Source of the DNA: Dehalococcoidia bacterium | GTDB taxonomy: Bacteria; Chloroflexota; Dehalococcoidia; DSTF01; JACRBR01 | Direction: 5' to 3' | NCBI GenBank assembly: GCA_040902535.1 | Contig: JBBDXD010000019.1 | Coordinates: 231,454 to 295,453 of the forward strand | DNA length: 64,000 bases | Shown: in pieces, positions 17,510-26,811 of the stretch | Layout: every line of letters begins with the position of its first letter | How positions within the stretch are numbered: the stretch's first letter is position 1 | Program-made: the position numbers and the translations under genes | The notes under the pieces: model-generated | What the model saw: the letters and a program-made list of their open reading frames with translations, nothing else | Databases searched by the model: none | Told to the model about the DNA's origin: nothing

Positions 17510-18907
17510 ATGACAGGTAAACGAGACTTCCTGGTGGGGAAACGGGTGACCGTTATTGGTCTCGGCATCGAAGGCGTGGATGTGGCCAGGTTCGCGGCCA
17601 CGCATGGCGCGGCAAGCGTCACGGTCATCGACGCCAAGCTCCCGGAAGCCCTCACCGACCGGCTGGAACAGCTTCGGGAGCTTCCCATCCGCTACGAACT
17701 CGGACCCTCCGGCAACGCAGATCCCGCAGACAGCGATGTCGTCTTCGCCTCTCAGGGCGTGCCGATGAGCCACCCGACGGTCGTGGCGGTGCAGGAACGC
17801 GGCATCCGCCTCAGTTCGATGACGCGCGAGTTCATGGAGCACTGCCCGGGACCGACGATCGGCATTACGGGCAGCAGCGGCAAGACAACAACGGCCAGCC
17901 TCGTCGCCCACATGCTGGCGACCGCCGGACGCCCGTACCGGGTGGGGGGCAACATCGGCACGGGCTTGCTCGGCATTCTCGACGGTCTCAACGAACACAC
18001 GTGGACCGTTATGGAAATGAGCCACACGCAACTGGCAATGACGGACCGCAGCCCGCACATCGCTTCGATATTGAATGTCACGCCGAACCACCTCGATCAG
18101 TTCAGATGGGATGATTATGTCGCGCTCAAACAGAAGATCGTCCGCTTCCAGTCGCCGGATGATCACGTCGTATTGAACCTCGACGACGCGATCGCGGCCG
18201 CGTCTGCTGAACTGACGCCCGCGCGCCTCTCCCATTTCACCGTCTCAGACGACGTGCCCGGCGACGGCGCCTTCGTACGCGACGGCGCGATCTTCGTGCG
18301 TGGCGAGAGCATCGAGGAGATGGTGCTGCCGACGAGCGAGATCCCTCTCCGCGGCCAACACAACGTGGCGAACGCGGTTGCGGCGACGGCGATCGCCCGG
18401 GCGGCGGGCATCGGCGGCGAGACGATCGCCGCCGCGATCCGCTCATTTGCGCCGATTCCGCACCGGCTCGAGACCGTCGGCGAGGTCGACGGCGTGCGTT
18501 ACGTCAACGACAGCATCGCCACCACACCCGAGCGCACGCTCGCGGGCATCCGTTCGTTCAGCGAGCCGCTCGTGCTTCTGCTCGGCGGCCGCGACAAGGA
18601 CTTGCCGAAGGACGAACTGGCGCGCGAAGCGATGAAGCGCTGCCACGCCATCGTGTTCTTCGGACAGGACGGCCAGCGGCTGCACGACGCGTTCGCGGCG
18701 GAGGCCGACGACCCGGAGAACAACGCCGTCATGTTCCAGGTCACGACGCTCGCCGAAGCAATGAAGGTCGCGCGCGCGCAGGCAGAACCCGGCGAGGTCG
18801 TCCTGCTCTCACCGGCCTGCACCAGTTTCGACGCGTATCGCAATTTCGAGGAGCGCGGAGATCAGTTCCGCCGCTTCGTGCAACAGATCGGTGCGGAGGC
18901 GCGGTAA
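17510..18907 (+). CDS. murD: UDP-MurNAc-L-Ala:D-glutamate ligase MurD
   Basis: 465-aa Mur ligase. Motifs in order: VTVIGLGIEGVDVARF at the N-terminal nucleotide-like domain, ITGSSGKTTTASL (ATP loop, near residue 120), GGNIGTGLLGIL, MEMSHTQL, NVTPNHLDQF and YVNDSIATTPERTLAGI. The last, with LLLGGRDKDLP, is MurD-type. The small 43-nt gap from mraY lacks a strong Shine-Dalgarno; a GTG at 17505 is out of frame. The stop overlaps the ftsW start by one base. Confidence 0.95.
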   Translation: MTGKRDFLVGKRVTVIGLGIEGVDVARFAATHGAASVTVIDAKLPEALTDRLEQLRELPIRYELGPSGNADPADSDVVFASQGVPMSHPTVVAVQERGIRLSSMTREFMEHCPGPTIGITGSSGKTTTASLVAHMLATAGRPYRVGGNIGTGLLGILDGLNEHTWTVMEMSHTQLAMTDRSPHIASILNVTPNHLDQFRWDDYVALKQKIVRFQSPDDHVVLNLDDAIAAASAELTPARLSHFTVSDDVPGDGAFVRDGAIFVRGESIEEMVLPTSEIPLRGQHNVANAVAATAIARAAGIGGETIAAAIRSFAPIPHRLETVGEVDGVRYVNDSIATTPERTLAGIRSFSEPLVLLLGGRDKDLPKDELAREAMKRCHAIVFFGQDGQRLHDAFAAEADDPENNAVMFQVTTLAEAMKVARAQAEPGEVVLLSPACTSFDAYRNFEERGDQFRRFVQQIGAEAR

Positions 18908-20154
18908 TGGCCGTCACGGCGCATCCCGCTCGCATGAAGGTCGGCACACCCGACTACCTGATCATGTTCACCGTCGGCGCTCTCGTCGTGCTCGGCGTGC
19001 TGGTCGTCTACAGCTCGAGCTTCGCGCTCGGGCTGCTCGAATTCGGCGATGCCAACTATTTCGTCTATCGACAGGTGTTCTTCGGCATGATCGGCGCGGT
19101 GGCGATGGTCGTGCTGATGAAGATGGACTATCGCCAACTGCGCGTCATCAGCCCCTTGTTGATGCTCGGCGCCGTGCTGATGCTCGTGGCGGTGCTGGTG
19201 CCGGGCGTCGGCGTCGACCGTAACGGAGCGCAGCGCTGGATCGCCGTGGGCGGGCCGATCCCGCCGATCCAGCCGAGCGAGTTCGCCAAACTCGCGCTGA
19301 TCATTTACGTCGCCGCATGGCTGGCGGGCCGTGGCGAGCACGTGAAGGCGTTCTGGACGGGGTTCTTTCCGTTCGTGCTGCTCGTCGGCCTCGTCGCGGG
19401 ATTGATCATGCTGCAGCCGGACCTCGGCACGACGATCGTGATCGTGGCGACGACGCTCACGCTGGTGTTCGTGGCCGGCGCGTCGCTGACGCACATCGCC
19501 GCGTTCACATGCATCTCCGGCGTCGTTGCGTCGTTGCTGATCCTGAGCGGCGATTACCGCACCGACCGCATCTTCGCGTTCATCAGGGCCGAAGACGACC
19601 CGACCGGACGCGGCTTCCACACACTGCAAATGCTGATCGCGCTCGGCAGCGGCGGCTGGCACGGGCTTGGTCTGGGCGCGAGCCGCCAGAAGTTCTTCTA
19701 CGTGCCCGGCGCCCACACGGATGGCATCTTCGCCATCATCGGCGAGGAACTCGGATTCATCGGCTGCTTCGTCGTGATCGCGCTGTTCGCGCTGCTCATC
19801 GCGCGCGGCTTCCGCGTGATCCTCCGAGCGCGCGACGACTTCGGGTCGTTGCTCGCGGTCGGGGTCGTATCGTGGGTCGCTTACCAGGCAATCATCAACG
19901 TCGGCGGTATCACCCGGATGATGCCGCTGACCGGGATCCCGCTGCCGTTCCTGAGCTACGGCGGCTCGGCGCTCATGGCCATGCTCGCCGCCATAGGCAT
20001 TCTGCTCAGCATTTCCCGGTACGGCGTCGACGCGCGCACGCTCGCCAAGAAGCCGAAGCCCGTCGACGACTCCGACAAGATCGTCCGTCCGACACGCCGC
20101 ACGACGAGAGACGTGCGCAAGGGCGGCTGGCCGCAGCGGAAGGGAGCGCGGTGA
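18907..20154 (+). CDS. ftsW: SEDS septal peptidoglycan polymerase FtsW
   Basis: Lipid-II polymerase of the divisome. 415 aa, about ten membrane segments, with LVVYSSSFALGL, GAQRWIAVGGPIPPIQPSEFAK, MLQPDLGTTIVI, a PGAHTDGIFAIIGEELGFIG loop and GIPLPFLSYGGSALM. The GGSAL ending and the dcw location mark it as FtsW. The C-terminal 40 residues are strongly basic and likely cytosolic. Confidence 0.96.
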   Translation: MAVTAHPARMKVGTPDYLIMFTVGALVVLGVLVVYSSSFALGLLEFGDANYFVYRQVFFGMIGAVAMVVLMKMDYRQLRVISPLLMLGAVLMLVAVLVPGVGVDRNGAQRWIAVGGPIPPIQPSEFAKLALIIYVAAWLAGRGEHVKAFWTGFFPFVLLVGLVAGLIMLQPDLGTTIVIVATTLTLVFVAGASLTHIAAFTCISGVVASLLILSGDYRTDRIFAFIRAEDDPTGRGFHTLQMLIALGSGGWHGLGLGASRQKFFYVPGAHTDGIFAIIGEELGFIGCFVVIALFALLIARGFRVILRARDDFGSLLAVGVVSWVAYQAIINVGGITRMMPLTGIPLPFLSYGGSALMAMLAAIGILLSISRYGVDARTLAKKPKPVDDSDKIVRPTRRTTRDVRKGGWPQRKGAR

Positions 20155-21248
20155 GAGTGGTGCTCGCAGGAGGCGGCACTGGCGGACACGTGTACCCGAG
20201 CCTGGCGGTCGCACGTGCCCTCGAGGCGGAGATGCGCGGACGCGCCGAGGCCCTCGACATGCTGTACATCGGCGTGAAGGGCCGTGTGGATGCGCAGATC
20301 GTGCCGCGCGAAGGCATCGCGTTTCGCGCCATATCGGCGGGTCAACTGCGGGTTGCATCGCCGATCACGTTCGCGCGCAACATCGTGAAGCTCGCGCTCG
20401 GCATCGTGCAGTCGTTGTGGGCGCTGGGACGCTATCGGCCGGACGTCGTGTTCGCAACAGGCGGCTACGCTAGCGTGCCGGTCAGCGTCGCGGCGCGCGT
20501 GCTGCGCAAGCCGCTCGTCGTATATCTGCCCGATGTCACGCCCGGTTGGGCGGTGCGCCTGCTCTCCCGGCTCGCGACGCGCATGACGACGACATCGGAG
20601 CGCGCGCTCGACTACCTACCGGCGCACAAAACGACGGTCGTCGGCTACCCGGTGCGCGGTGACTTCTGGTCGCTGGACCGCAACGCCGCGCGTGACCGCG
20701 GGGGCCTGCCGCGCGACGCGAAGGTGGTGCTCGTCACCGGCGCGAGCCTCGGTGCGCACGCGATCAACAGGGCGATCGTTGCCGCCCTTCCTGATCTGCT
20801 CGCGCGCGCACACGTCATGCACCTCACAGGCGCCGACGACGAAGCGTGGGCCATCGCACAGCGCGAACAGCTCGATGCGAACCTGCGCGAGCGCTACCAC
20901 GTACGCGGCTACACCGACGACATGCCCGCCGCGATGATAGCGGCGGACCTCGTCGTGAGCCGTTCGGGCGCATCGACGCTCGGCGAGCTGCCGGCGGCGG
21001 GCGCAGCGGCGATCCTGGTGCCCGGCGAGTACGAGGGCTGGTCGCAGGCGCCGAACGCGGAGTACCTGCAGGCGCAGGGCGGCGCGGTCATGCTGCGTAA
21101 CGCTGAGATCGAGCGCCTCGGCGAAGTCGTCATCGAACTGCTCGAAGACGATGCACGTCGCGAGCGCATGGCCGCGGCGATGCGGACGTTGGCGCGACCG
21201 GACGCCGCACGCGACCTGGCGCGCACGCTGATCGAGGTGGCGGCATGA
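20151..21248 (+). CDS. murG: UDP-GlcNAc:lipid I GlcNAc transferase MurG
   Basis: Converts lipid I to lipid II on the cytosolic face. The start is the GTG at 20151, overlapping the ftsW stop (GTGA) and giving 365 aa beginning MRVVLAGGGTGGHVYPSLAV. That GGGTGGHxxP loop is the MurG signature. Also VVFATGGYASVPVSVAA, TGASLGAHAIN and the UDP-GlcNAc-binding SRSGASTLGELPAAGAAAIL. The open frame continues upstream inside ftsW but is not part of the protein. Confidence 0.96.
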   Translation: MRVVLAGGGTGGHVYPSLAVARALEAEMRGRAEALDMLYIGVKGRVDAQIVPREGIAFRAISAGQLRVASPITFARNIVKLALGIVQSLWALGRYRPDVVFATGGYASVPVSVAARVLRKPLVVYLPDVTPGWAVRLLSRLATRMTTTSERALDYLPAHKTTVVGYPVRGDFWSLDRNAARDRGGLPRDAKVVLVTGASLGAHAINRAIVAALPDLLARAHVMHLTGADDEAWAIAQREQLDANLRERYHVRGYTDDMPAAMIAADLVVSRSGASTLGELPAAGAAAILVPGEYEGWSQAPNAEYLQAQGGAVMLRNAEIERLGEVVIELLEDDARRERMAAAMRTLARPDAARDLARTLIEVAA

Positions 21249-22639
21249 GCGAACGGGCGCCCAACGTCCCCGACCGAGTGCACCTTGTCGGTATTGGCGG
21301 CGCGCACATGTCGGCGATCGCGAAGATCCTGCACGCTTGGGGCCACACCGTGCGCGGCTCCGACCAGCGAGCAAGCGATGCAACGAAGAAGCTCGAAGCG
21401 TTAGGCATCACGGTCTACATCGGGCATGCAGCCGAGCACGTGGGAGACGCGGAGCTTGTCGTGTTCACGTCTGCCGCACACGAGGACAACGCCGAGATCG
21501 CCGAAGCGCGGCGGCGGGGCATCGCGACGATCAAGCGCGCGGAGATGGTGGCAATGCTGATGGAGGGGCGCTACAGCATCGCCGTCGCGGGCACGCATGG
21601 CAAAACGACGACCAGTGGCCTGATCGCGCACATGCTCGTCGAAGCGAAGCTGGATCCGACGTACCTGATCGGCGGCGACGTGCGGAGCCTCGGCACGAAC
21701 GCCGCGCCCGGTGAGGGCAAGTACATCGTCGTCGAAGCGGACGAATACGACCGCGCGTTCCTCAGCTATACGCCGGACGTGGCTGTCGTGACCAATATCG
21801 ATCCGGACCATCTCGATATCTATGCCGACATCGACGACCTGGTGGGTGCGTTCCGGCAGTTCATGGCGAGCGTTCCCGCGTCGGGTCATGTAATCGCATC
21901 TGCGGACAGCGAGCGGGTGCGCGAGGCGGTCGCTGCGGGCGGCATAGCTGCGAACGACAAGCAGACGTATGCGCTGGAGCAACCGGCGACGTGGACGGTG
22001 CACGAAATCTCGCACGACGAACGCGGCCAGACCTTCAGCGTGGACAATCGGGGCGCCGCGTTTGGCGAATTCCGCATTGGGCTTCCGGGGCGCCACAACG
22101 TCAGCAACGCGCTCGCTGGCATCGCCGCCGGCAACACGATCGGCATCGACACGGCGGTGATGAAGTCAGCGCTCGCGTCGTACCGCGGCGCGCAGCGGCG
22201 CTTCGAGTACGTCGGCGAGGCGGCGGGCGTGACGGTGATGGACGACTACGCGCATCACCCCACGGAGGTGCGCGCCGGCATGGTGCAGCCGGCGCGGGAG
22301 CGGTTCGGCGACCGGCGGCTTGTAGTGCTGTTCCAGCCGCACACCTATTCGCGCACGGCATACCTGCTCGACGAATGGAAGACTGCATTCCAGGGCATCG
22401 ACGTGCTGTACATCGGGCCGACGTACGCGGCGCGCGAAGAACCGGAGCGCGGCATGTCCGGCGAAGGCCTGGCACGCGCGATCGTCGCGCCCCCGGCGAC
22501 GTACGTCGCGACCTTCGACGAGGCGACCGAGCGCGTCGCATCGGACCTGCGGCCGGGTGATGTGTTCTTCACCGTGGGGGCGGGAGACGTGAACAGCGTC
22601 GGTCCGCGAGTGCTGGAGAAGCTGAGGGAGCGTGCGTAG
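21245..22639 (+). CDS. murC: UDP-MurNAc:L-alanine ligase MurC
   Basis: 464-aa Mur ligase opening the peptide-stem pathway. Motifs: VHLVGIGGAHMSAIAKIL (MurC N-terminus), AVAGTHGKTTTSGLIAHML (ATP loop), VEADEYDRAFLSYTPDVAVV, NIDPDHLDIY, LPGRHNVSNALAG, MDDYAHHPTEV and VLFQPHTYSRT. All are typical of MurC. The ATG overlaps the murG stop. Confidence 0.96.
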   Translation: MSERAPNVPDRVHLVGIGGAHMSAIAKILHAWGHTVRGSDQRASDATKKLEALGITVYIGHAAEHVGDAELVVFTSAAHEDNAEIAEARRRGIATIKRAEMVAMLMEGRYSIAVAGTHGKTTTSGLIAHMLVEAKLDPTYLIGGDVRSLGTNAAPGEGKYIVVEADEYDRAFLSYTPDVAVVTNIDPDHLDIYADIDDLVGAFRQFMASVPASGHVIASADSERVREAVAAGGIAANDKQTYALEQPATWTVHEISHDERGQTFSVDNRGAAFGEFRIGLPGRHNVSNALAGIAAGNTIGIDTAVMKSALASYRGAQRRFEYVGEAAGVTVMDDYAHHPTEVRAGMVQPARERFGDRRLVVLFQPHTYSRTAYLLDEWKTAFQGIDVLYIGPTYAAREEPERGMSGEGLARAIVAPPATYVATFDEATERVASDLRPGDVFFTVGAGDVNSVGPRVLEKLRERA

Positions 22640-23602
22640 ATGCACGCAATGACGCGCAGGGAGGCGCGCCCGGGCGAGATGTACGAAGAACTGGCCGATC
22701 GCCTGCAGCCGATAGCGCCCGTGAGGAGGGAAGAGCCCCTCGCGCGCCACACCACGTTCGGCATCGGCGGGCCGGCCGACGTGTTCGTGAGCGTGCGCAA
22801 CGCCGGCGAACTCGCACTGGCCGTCGTTGAAACGCGACGCGCCGGCGCGCCGTACTTCATCCTCGGTTCCGGCAGCAACATTCTCGTCGGCGACCTCGGC
22901 ATTCGCGGCGTCGTCATCGACAACCAGGCGAAGCACGTCACGGCCCCGCATGAAGTGGACGGCGAGTGGACGGTCCGTGCGGAGTCCGGCACGTCGTTCG
23001 CCGCGCTCGCGCGGAACCTCGCACGCCAGGGATTCGGCGGCATCGAGTGGGCATGCGGCATACCGGGCACGCTCGGCGGCGCCGTGGTCTACAACGCGGG
23101 CGCATACGACGGCTCCATCGCCGATGTGCTGCGGTTCGTATCGATGCTCACGGCCGACGAGCAGACAAAAGAGGTGCAGGCGCCGGACCTGAAGCTGACG
23201 TACCGCAACAGCGTCTTCACGCGCGGCGAGTGCGAAGGGTGCGTCGTGCTTGCGACGCAGCTTGTCGTCACGCGCGGCGACGCCACCGCGCTCGTGCGCC
23301 GGATCGCCGAGATCGATGCGCAACGGTTGGCGGCGCAGCCGCGCGGGCGCAACAGCGGCAGCACCTTCAAGAATCCGGATGGACGCCACGCCTGGGAGTT
23401 GGTCGACGCCGTCGGGCTGCGCGGGCACCGTATCGGCGACGCGATGTTTTCGAACAAGCACGCCAACTTCATCGAAAACCTGGGTGCGGCCAGCGCGGCC
23501 GACGTGACGGCGCTGATCCGCGAGGCGCAGCGACGGGTGAACGAGCATCATGGCATTGGGCTGGTCACCGAGGTCGAGTTCGTGGGCGAGGGTTTCGCAT
23601 GA
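22640..23602 (+). CDS. murB: UDP-N-acetylenolpyruvoylglucosamine reductase MurB
   Basis: FAD enzyme reducing UDP-GlcNAc-enolpyruvate to UDP-MurNAc. 320 aa. Visible FAD-domain motifs: HTTFGIGGPADVFVSV, LGSGSNILVGDLGIRGVVI and GIEWACGIPGTLGGAVVYNAG. Catalytic region YRNSVFTRG and the substrate-end motif NSGSTFKNPDG (serine proton donor) fit type II MurB. Begins directly after the murC stop; the stop overlaps the ddl ATG. Confidence 0.96.
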   Translation: MHAMTRREARPGEMYEELADRLQPIAPVRREEPLARHTTFGIGGPADVFVSVRNAGELALAVVETRRAGAPYFILGSGSNILVGDLGIRGVVIDNQAKHVTAPHEVDGEWTVRAESGTSFAALARNLARQGFGGIEWACGIPGTLGGAVVYNAGAYDGSIADVLRFVSMLTADEQTKEVQAPDLKLTYRNSVFTRGECEGCVVLATQLVVTRGDATALVRRIAEIDAQRLAAQPRGRNSGSTFKNPDGRHAWELVDAVGLRGHRIGDAMFSNKHANFIENLGAASAADVTALIREAQRRVNEHHGIGLVTEVEFVGEGFA

Positions 23603-24669
23603 CGAAGATGCAGCTCGGCGTCATCTTCGGGGGACGCTCGGTGGAGCACGAAGTCTCGGTCGTCTCGGCGATCGAGATGATCAAGGCCGCCGACTCTGAC
23701 CGCTTCGACGTCGTGCCGTTCGGCGTCACGCGCGACGGCCGCTGGCTGACGCCGGAAGAGACGCACCTTCAGCTTGGCCGCGACGACCCGCCATTCCAGA
23801 AGCGGCTCGAGGGGGAGGTGCCGCGTCTGCTCGAACGCCACGAGATCTTTGACCAACTCAGCTCCGTCGACGTGCTCTTTCCGCTCGTGCACGGCATCAA
23901 CGGTGAAGACGGCACGCTCCAGGGCATGCTCGAGATGTTCGCGCTCCCGTACGCCGGTTGCGGCGTCGCGGCGAGCGCCATCGGCATGGACAAGGGGTTG
24001 CAAAAGCACCTGCTCGTCGAAGCCGGTATCGACGTCGCGCCCTATATCGAGCTGCGCGAGTCGCACTGGACAGGCGACGCGAGGAGCGCCGCGTTGCAGA
24101 TTGAGCAGGCCGTCGGCTACCCGGCGTTCATCAAGCCCTCGAACGGCGGCAGCAGCGTCGGCGTGAGCAAGGCGCATTCGCGCGAAGATCTGGAAGGCGC
24201 CATGAAGGCGGCCTTCGCGATCGATGGCAAGGTCCTTGTCGAGACAGCGATCCGCGGGCGCGAGATTGAATGCGGCGTCATCGGCGGCCAGCCGGCATCG
24301 GCATCGCCGGTCGGCGAGGTGATGCCGGCCGGTGAGTTCTATGACTACGCCGCGAAGTACCTCGAGGACAGCGCACGGCTGGTGGCGCCTGCGGAACTGG
24401 ATGACGAGACGGTCGAGTCTGTCCAGGAAACGGCCGTCGAAGTGTTCGACGTGATTCAGGGCGGTGCCGGATTCGCGCGCGTTGACTTCTTTTTGGAGCG
24501 AGACGGACACCTGGTGTTCAACGAAATAAACACGATCCCGGGCTTCACGCCGATCAGCATGTTTCCGCGACTGTGGCAGCTCACCGGCCTCACATACCGC
24601 GAGTTGATCAGCAAACTCGTCGACCTGGCGCTCGGGCGGTTTCGAGAGAGGGAGGCGCGCAATGCCTAA
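23599..24669 (+). CDS. ddl: D-alanine:D-alanine ligase
   Basis: ATP-grasp enzyme making D-Ala-D-Ala for MurF. The start is ATG 23599, overlapping the murB stop (a second Met lies at 23608), giving 356 aa. Motifs: GVIFGGRSVEHEVSVVSAIE, FPLVHGINGEDGTLQGMLEM, YAGCGVAASAIGMDKGL, FIKPSNGGSSVGVSKA and NEINTIPGFTPISMFP. The open frame extends upstream within murB but is not coding there. Confidence 0.95.
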   Translation: MTKMQLGVIFGGRSVEHEVSVVSAIEMIKAADSDRFDVVPFGVTRDGRWLTPEETHLQLGRDDPPFQKRLEGEVPRLLERHEIFDQLSSVDVLFPLVHGINGEDGTLQGMLEMFALPYAGCGVAASAIGMDKGLQKHLLVEAGIDVAPYIELRESHWTGDARSAALQIEQAVGYPAFIKPSNGGSSVGVSKAHSREDLEGAMKAAFAIDGKVLVETAIRGREIECGVIGGQPASASPVGEVMPAGEFYDYAAKYLEDSARLVAPAELDDETVESVQETAVEVFDVIQGGAGFARVDFFLERDGHLVFNEINTIPGFTPISMFPRLWQLTGLTYRELISKLVDLALGRFREREARNA

Positions 24670-25516
24670 CCCTCGCACTCCCAGGCGGTGGCCGTACAAG
24701 GCGGCGAAGCCCGGCCGCCCGAACCGCGTCGTGAAGACGAAAGAGCCGGAGCGCGGTGTGCATCGTCGCGAGAAGCCGGAGCCTGTGTGGCGGATCACGC
24801 CGCTGCAGGCACGCATCGCCTTCTTCGGCGCCACGCTCACGCTGGTCGCGTCCGCGGCATGGTGGGCGTACCGGTCGCCGTACCTGACAGTCAGCAACGT
24901 GCAGGTCGCCGGCGCGGCGGAAGTGCCCGCCGACGACATTCTCGACGCTGCGGAGATAAGGGGCGACAGCATCTTCACGCTCGACCTGGCCGCCGCCGAG
25001 GAGCGCATCGAAGAGATCCCGAAGGTCTACGAGGCGACGATCGAAAAGCACGGGTGGACGAGCGTCACGATCACCGTCGAAGAACGGACGCCATGGGGCA
25101 GCTGGCAGATCAATGGTGTGAACGTGCCGATCGACATCGACGGCTACGTGCTAGACGGTCCGGCGGCCGCCGAAGGCTCGCCCGTGATCCTCGAAGTGGA
25201 TGCTCGGCGCGTGCTCAACAAGGGCGATCGCATCGATCGCGGCGCGATCCAGCTCGCGGCGCGGATCGTGGACGAGGCCGAGACGGCGTTCGGGCGCCGG
25301 GTGCTCGTACTCGCGTATCGCCAGGAGTCGGGGCTGACGGTGGCGCTTTCATCGACGGACATCAACGGAAAGCCAGTCTGGGTGACGTTCGGCGATTCAC
25401 GTGATTACGACTACAAGATCGCCTCGCTCTACGTGCTGCTGGAGCAGGCGAAGGAGAGGGACCTGGCGCTCAACGCGGTCGACCTTCGATTCGGCGATCG
25501 CCTGAGCTTCAACTAG
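24662..25516 (+). CDS. ftsQ: divisome protein FtsQ/DivIB
   Basis: 284-aa bitopic protein. A basic cytosolic tail (PNPRTPRRWPYKAAKPGRPN...) is followed by a membrane segment at about residues 52-70 and a POTRA domain opening YLTVSNVQVAGAAEVPADD, then a beta domain. The FtsQ signature DLAAAEERIEEIPKVYEA is followed by the VTITVEERTPWG strand. Overlaps ddl by 8 nt and precedes ftsA, the standard order. Confidence 0.9.
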   Translation: MPNPRTPRRWPYKAAKPGRPNRVVKTKEPERGVHRREKPEPVWRITPLQARIAFFGATLTLVASAAWWAYRSPYLTVSNVQVAGAAEVPADDILDAAEIRGDSIFTLDLAAAEERIEEIPKVYEATIEKHGWTSVTITVEERTPWGSWQINGVNVPIDIDGYVLDGPAAAEGSPVILEVDARRVLNKGDRIDRGAIQLAARIVDEAETAFGRRVLVLAYRQESGLTVALSSTDINGKPVWVTFGDSRDYDYKIASLYVLLEQAKERDLALNAVDLRFGDRLSFN

Positions 25517-25526
25517 GAGGGCCGTC

Positions 25527-26771
25527 ATGAGCCGTGTTGGGACGTTTGCGTCGATCGACATCGGGACGACGAAGATTTGCACCGTCGTCGGCGAGGTCTC
25601 GCATGACGACGAGATGCGCATCCTGGGGGTGGGCGTAGCGCCATCGGACGGGCTGTCGCGGGGCATGGTGGAGAACATCCGCGATGCCACGGAGTCGATC
25701 CGCGCATCAGTGGACAAAGCGGAGCGGTCGAGCGGCACGCGCATCCTTTCCGCGCACGTCGGCGTTGCCGGATCGCATATCAGCTGCCTGAACAACCGCG
25801 GCATCATCGCCATCCCCGACCGGACGCGGCCGATCATGCCGGACGACGTCGCGCGGGTGCTCGATGGTGCCCGCGTCGTCAGCATCCCGACGAACCGCGA
25901 GATCGTCCACGTTATTCCGCGCTACTACGTCGTCGACGGCCAGGACAACGTCTCGGACCCGGTGGGCATGTACGGCACGCGGCTGGACGTCGAGACGCAC
26001 ATCGTCACGGGCATCGACAGCGCGATCCAGAACCTGACGAAGTGCGTCGAGAACTGCGGCGTGCAGGTCGATGGCCTGATCCTCGAGCCGCTCGCCGCCG
26101 CCGAAGCGGTGCTCGACCAGGAAGAGAAGGAGCAGGGCGTCGTGCTGGCGGACATAGGAGGCGGCACGACGGCGATCGCGCTCTTCATCGAAGGCAGCGT
26201 GTATCACACAGCCGTGCTGCCCGTCGGCGGCAACCACGTGACACGCGACATCGTGGTGGGGTTGCGGGCGCCGTACCAGGCGGCGGAGGAGGCCAAGAAG
26301 AACTTCGGCCACGCGATCCCGAGCATGGTGGACGCACACGAGACGTTCGTCATGGAGGCCTTTGGCTCAGAGGGCGAGAAGACGGAACTGCGGCGCCGGC
26401 TCTGCGAGATCGTGCAGGCGCGCTGCGAAGAGATCCTGGAGATGGTCACCGCGGAGGTAAAGCGCGCCGTCCACGATGACATCGTCTCGGCCGGGATCGT
26501 CTTGACCGGCGGGACGGCGAAGCTCTCCGGCATCGACCTGCTGGCCGAGCAGGTGACCGGCTGGCCCGCGCGCACAGGCATGCCGCGCAACCTGCACGGA
26601 CTGACGGACGTGCTCACCGACCCGGGCTACGCGACGAGCGTCGGTCTGCTGCAGTGGGCCGTGAACGAGGCGGAGGCGAGTTCGTGGCACAGGGCGCCGC
26701 GGGCATCGCTCGACATCAACAGCATCTGGCGGCGCGTCGGGAATTGGGCGCGCGTGTTGCTACCGGAGTAG
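25527..26771 (+). CDS. ftsA: actin-like division protein FtsA
   Basis: Tethers FtsZ filaments to the membrane. 414 aa with actin-fold nucleotide motifs FASIDIGTTKICTVVGEV (phosphate-1), VLADIGGGTTAIALF (phosphate-2) and GIVLTGGTAKLSGIDLLAEQ (adenosine). Typical FtsA 1C subdomain sequence AHVGVAGSHISCLNNRGI is present. The C-terminal WRRVGNWARVLLPE is a plausible amphipathic membrane-binding helix. AGGAGG lies 9 nt before the ATG. Confidence 0.95.
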   Translation: MSRVGTFASIDIGTTKICTVVGEVSHDDEMRILGVGVAPSDGLSRGMVENIRDATESIRASVDKAERSSGTRILSAHVGVAGSHISCLNNRGIIAIPDRTRPIMPDDVARVLDGARVVSIPTNREIVHVIPRYYVVDGQDNVSDPVGMYGTRLDVETHIVTGIDSAIQNLTKCVENCGVQVDGLILEPLAAAEAVLDQEEKEQGVVLADIGGGTTAIALFIEGSVYHTAVLPVGGNHVTRDIVVGLRAPYQAAEEAKKNFGHAIPSMVDAHETFVMEAFGSEGEKTELRRRLCEIVQARCEEILEMVTAEVKRAVHDDIVSAGIVLTGGTAKLSGIDLLAEQVTGWPARTGMPRNLHGLTDVLTDPGYATSVGLLQWAVNEAEASSWHRAPRASLDINSIWRRVGNWARVLLPE

Positions 26772-26811
26772 GGCGCCACGCGCGCCAGAGGAGGTGGAGC
26801 AAGGAGGGTGA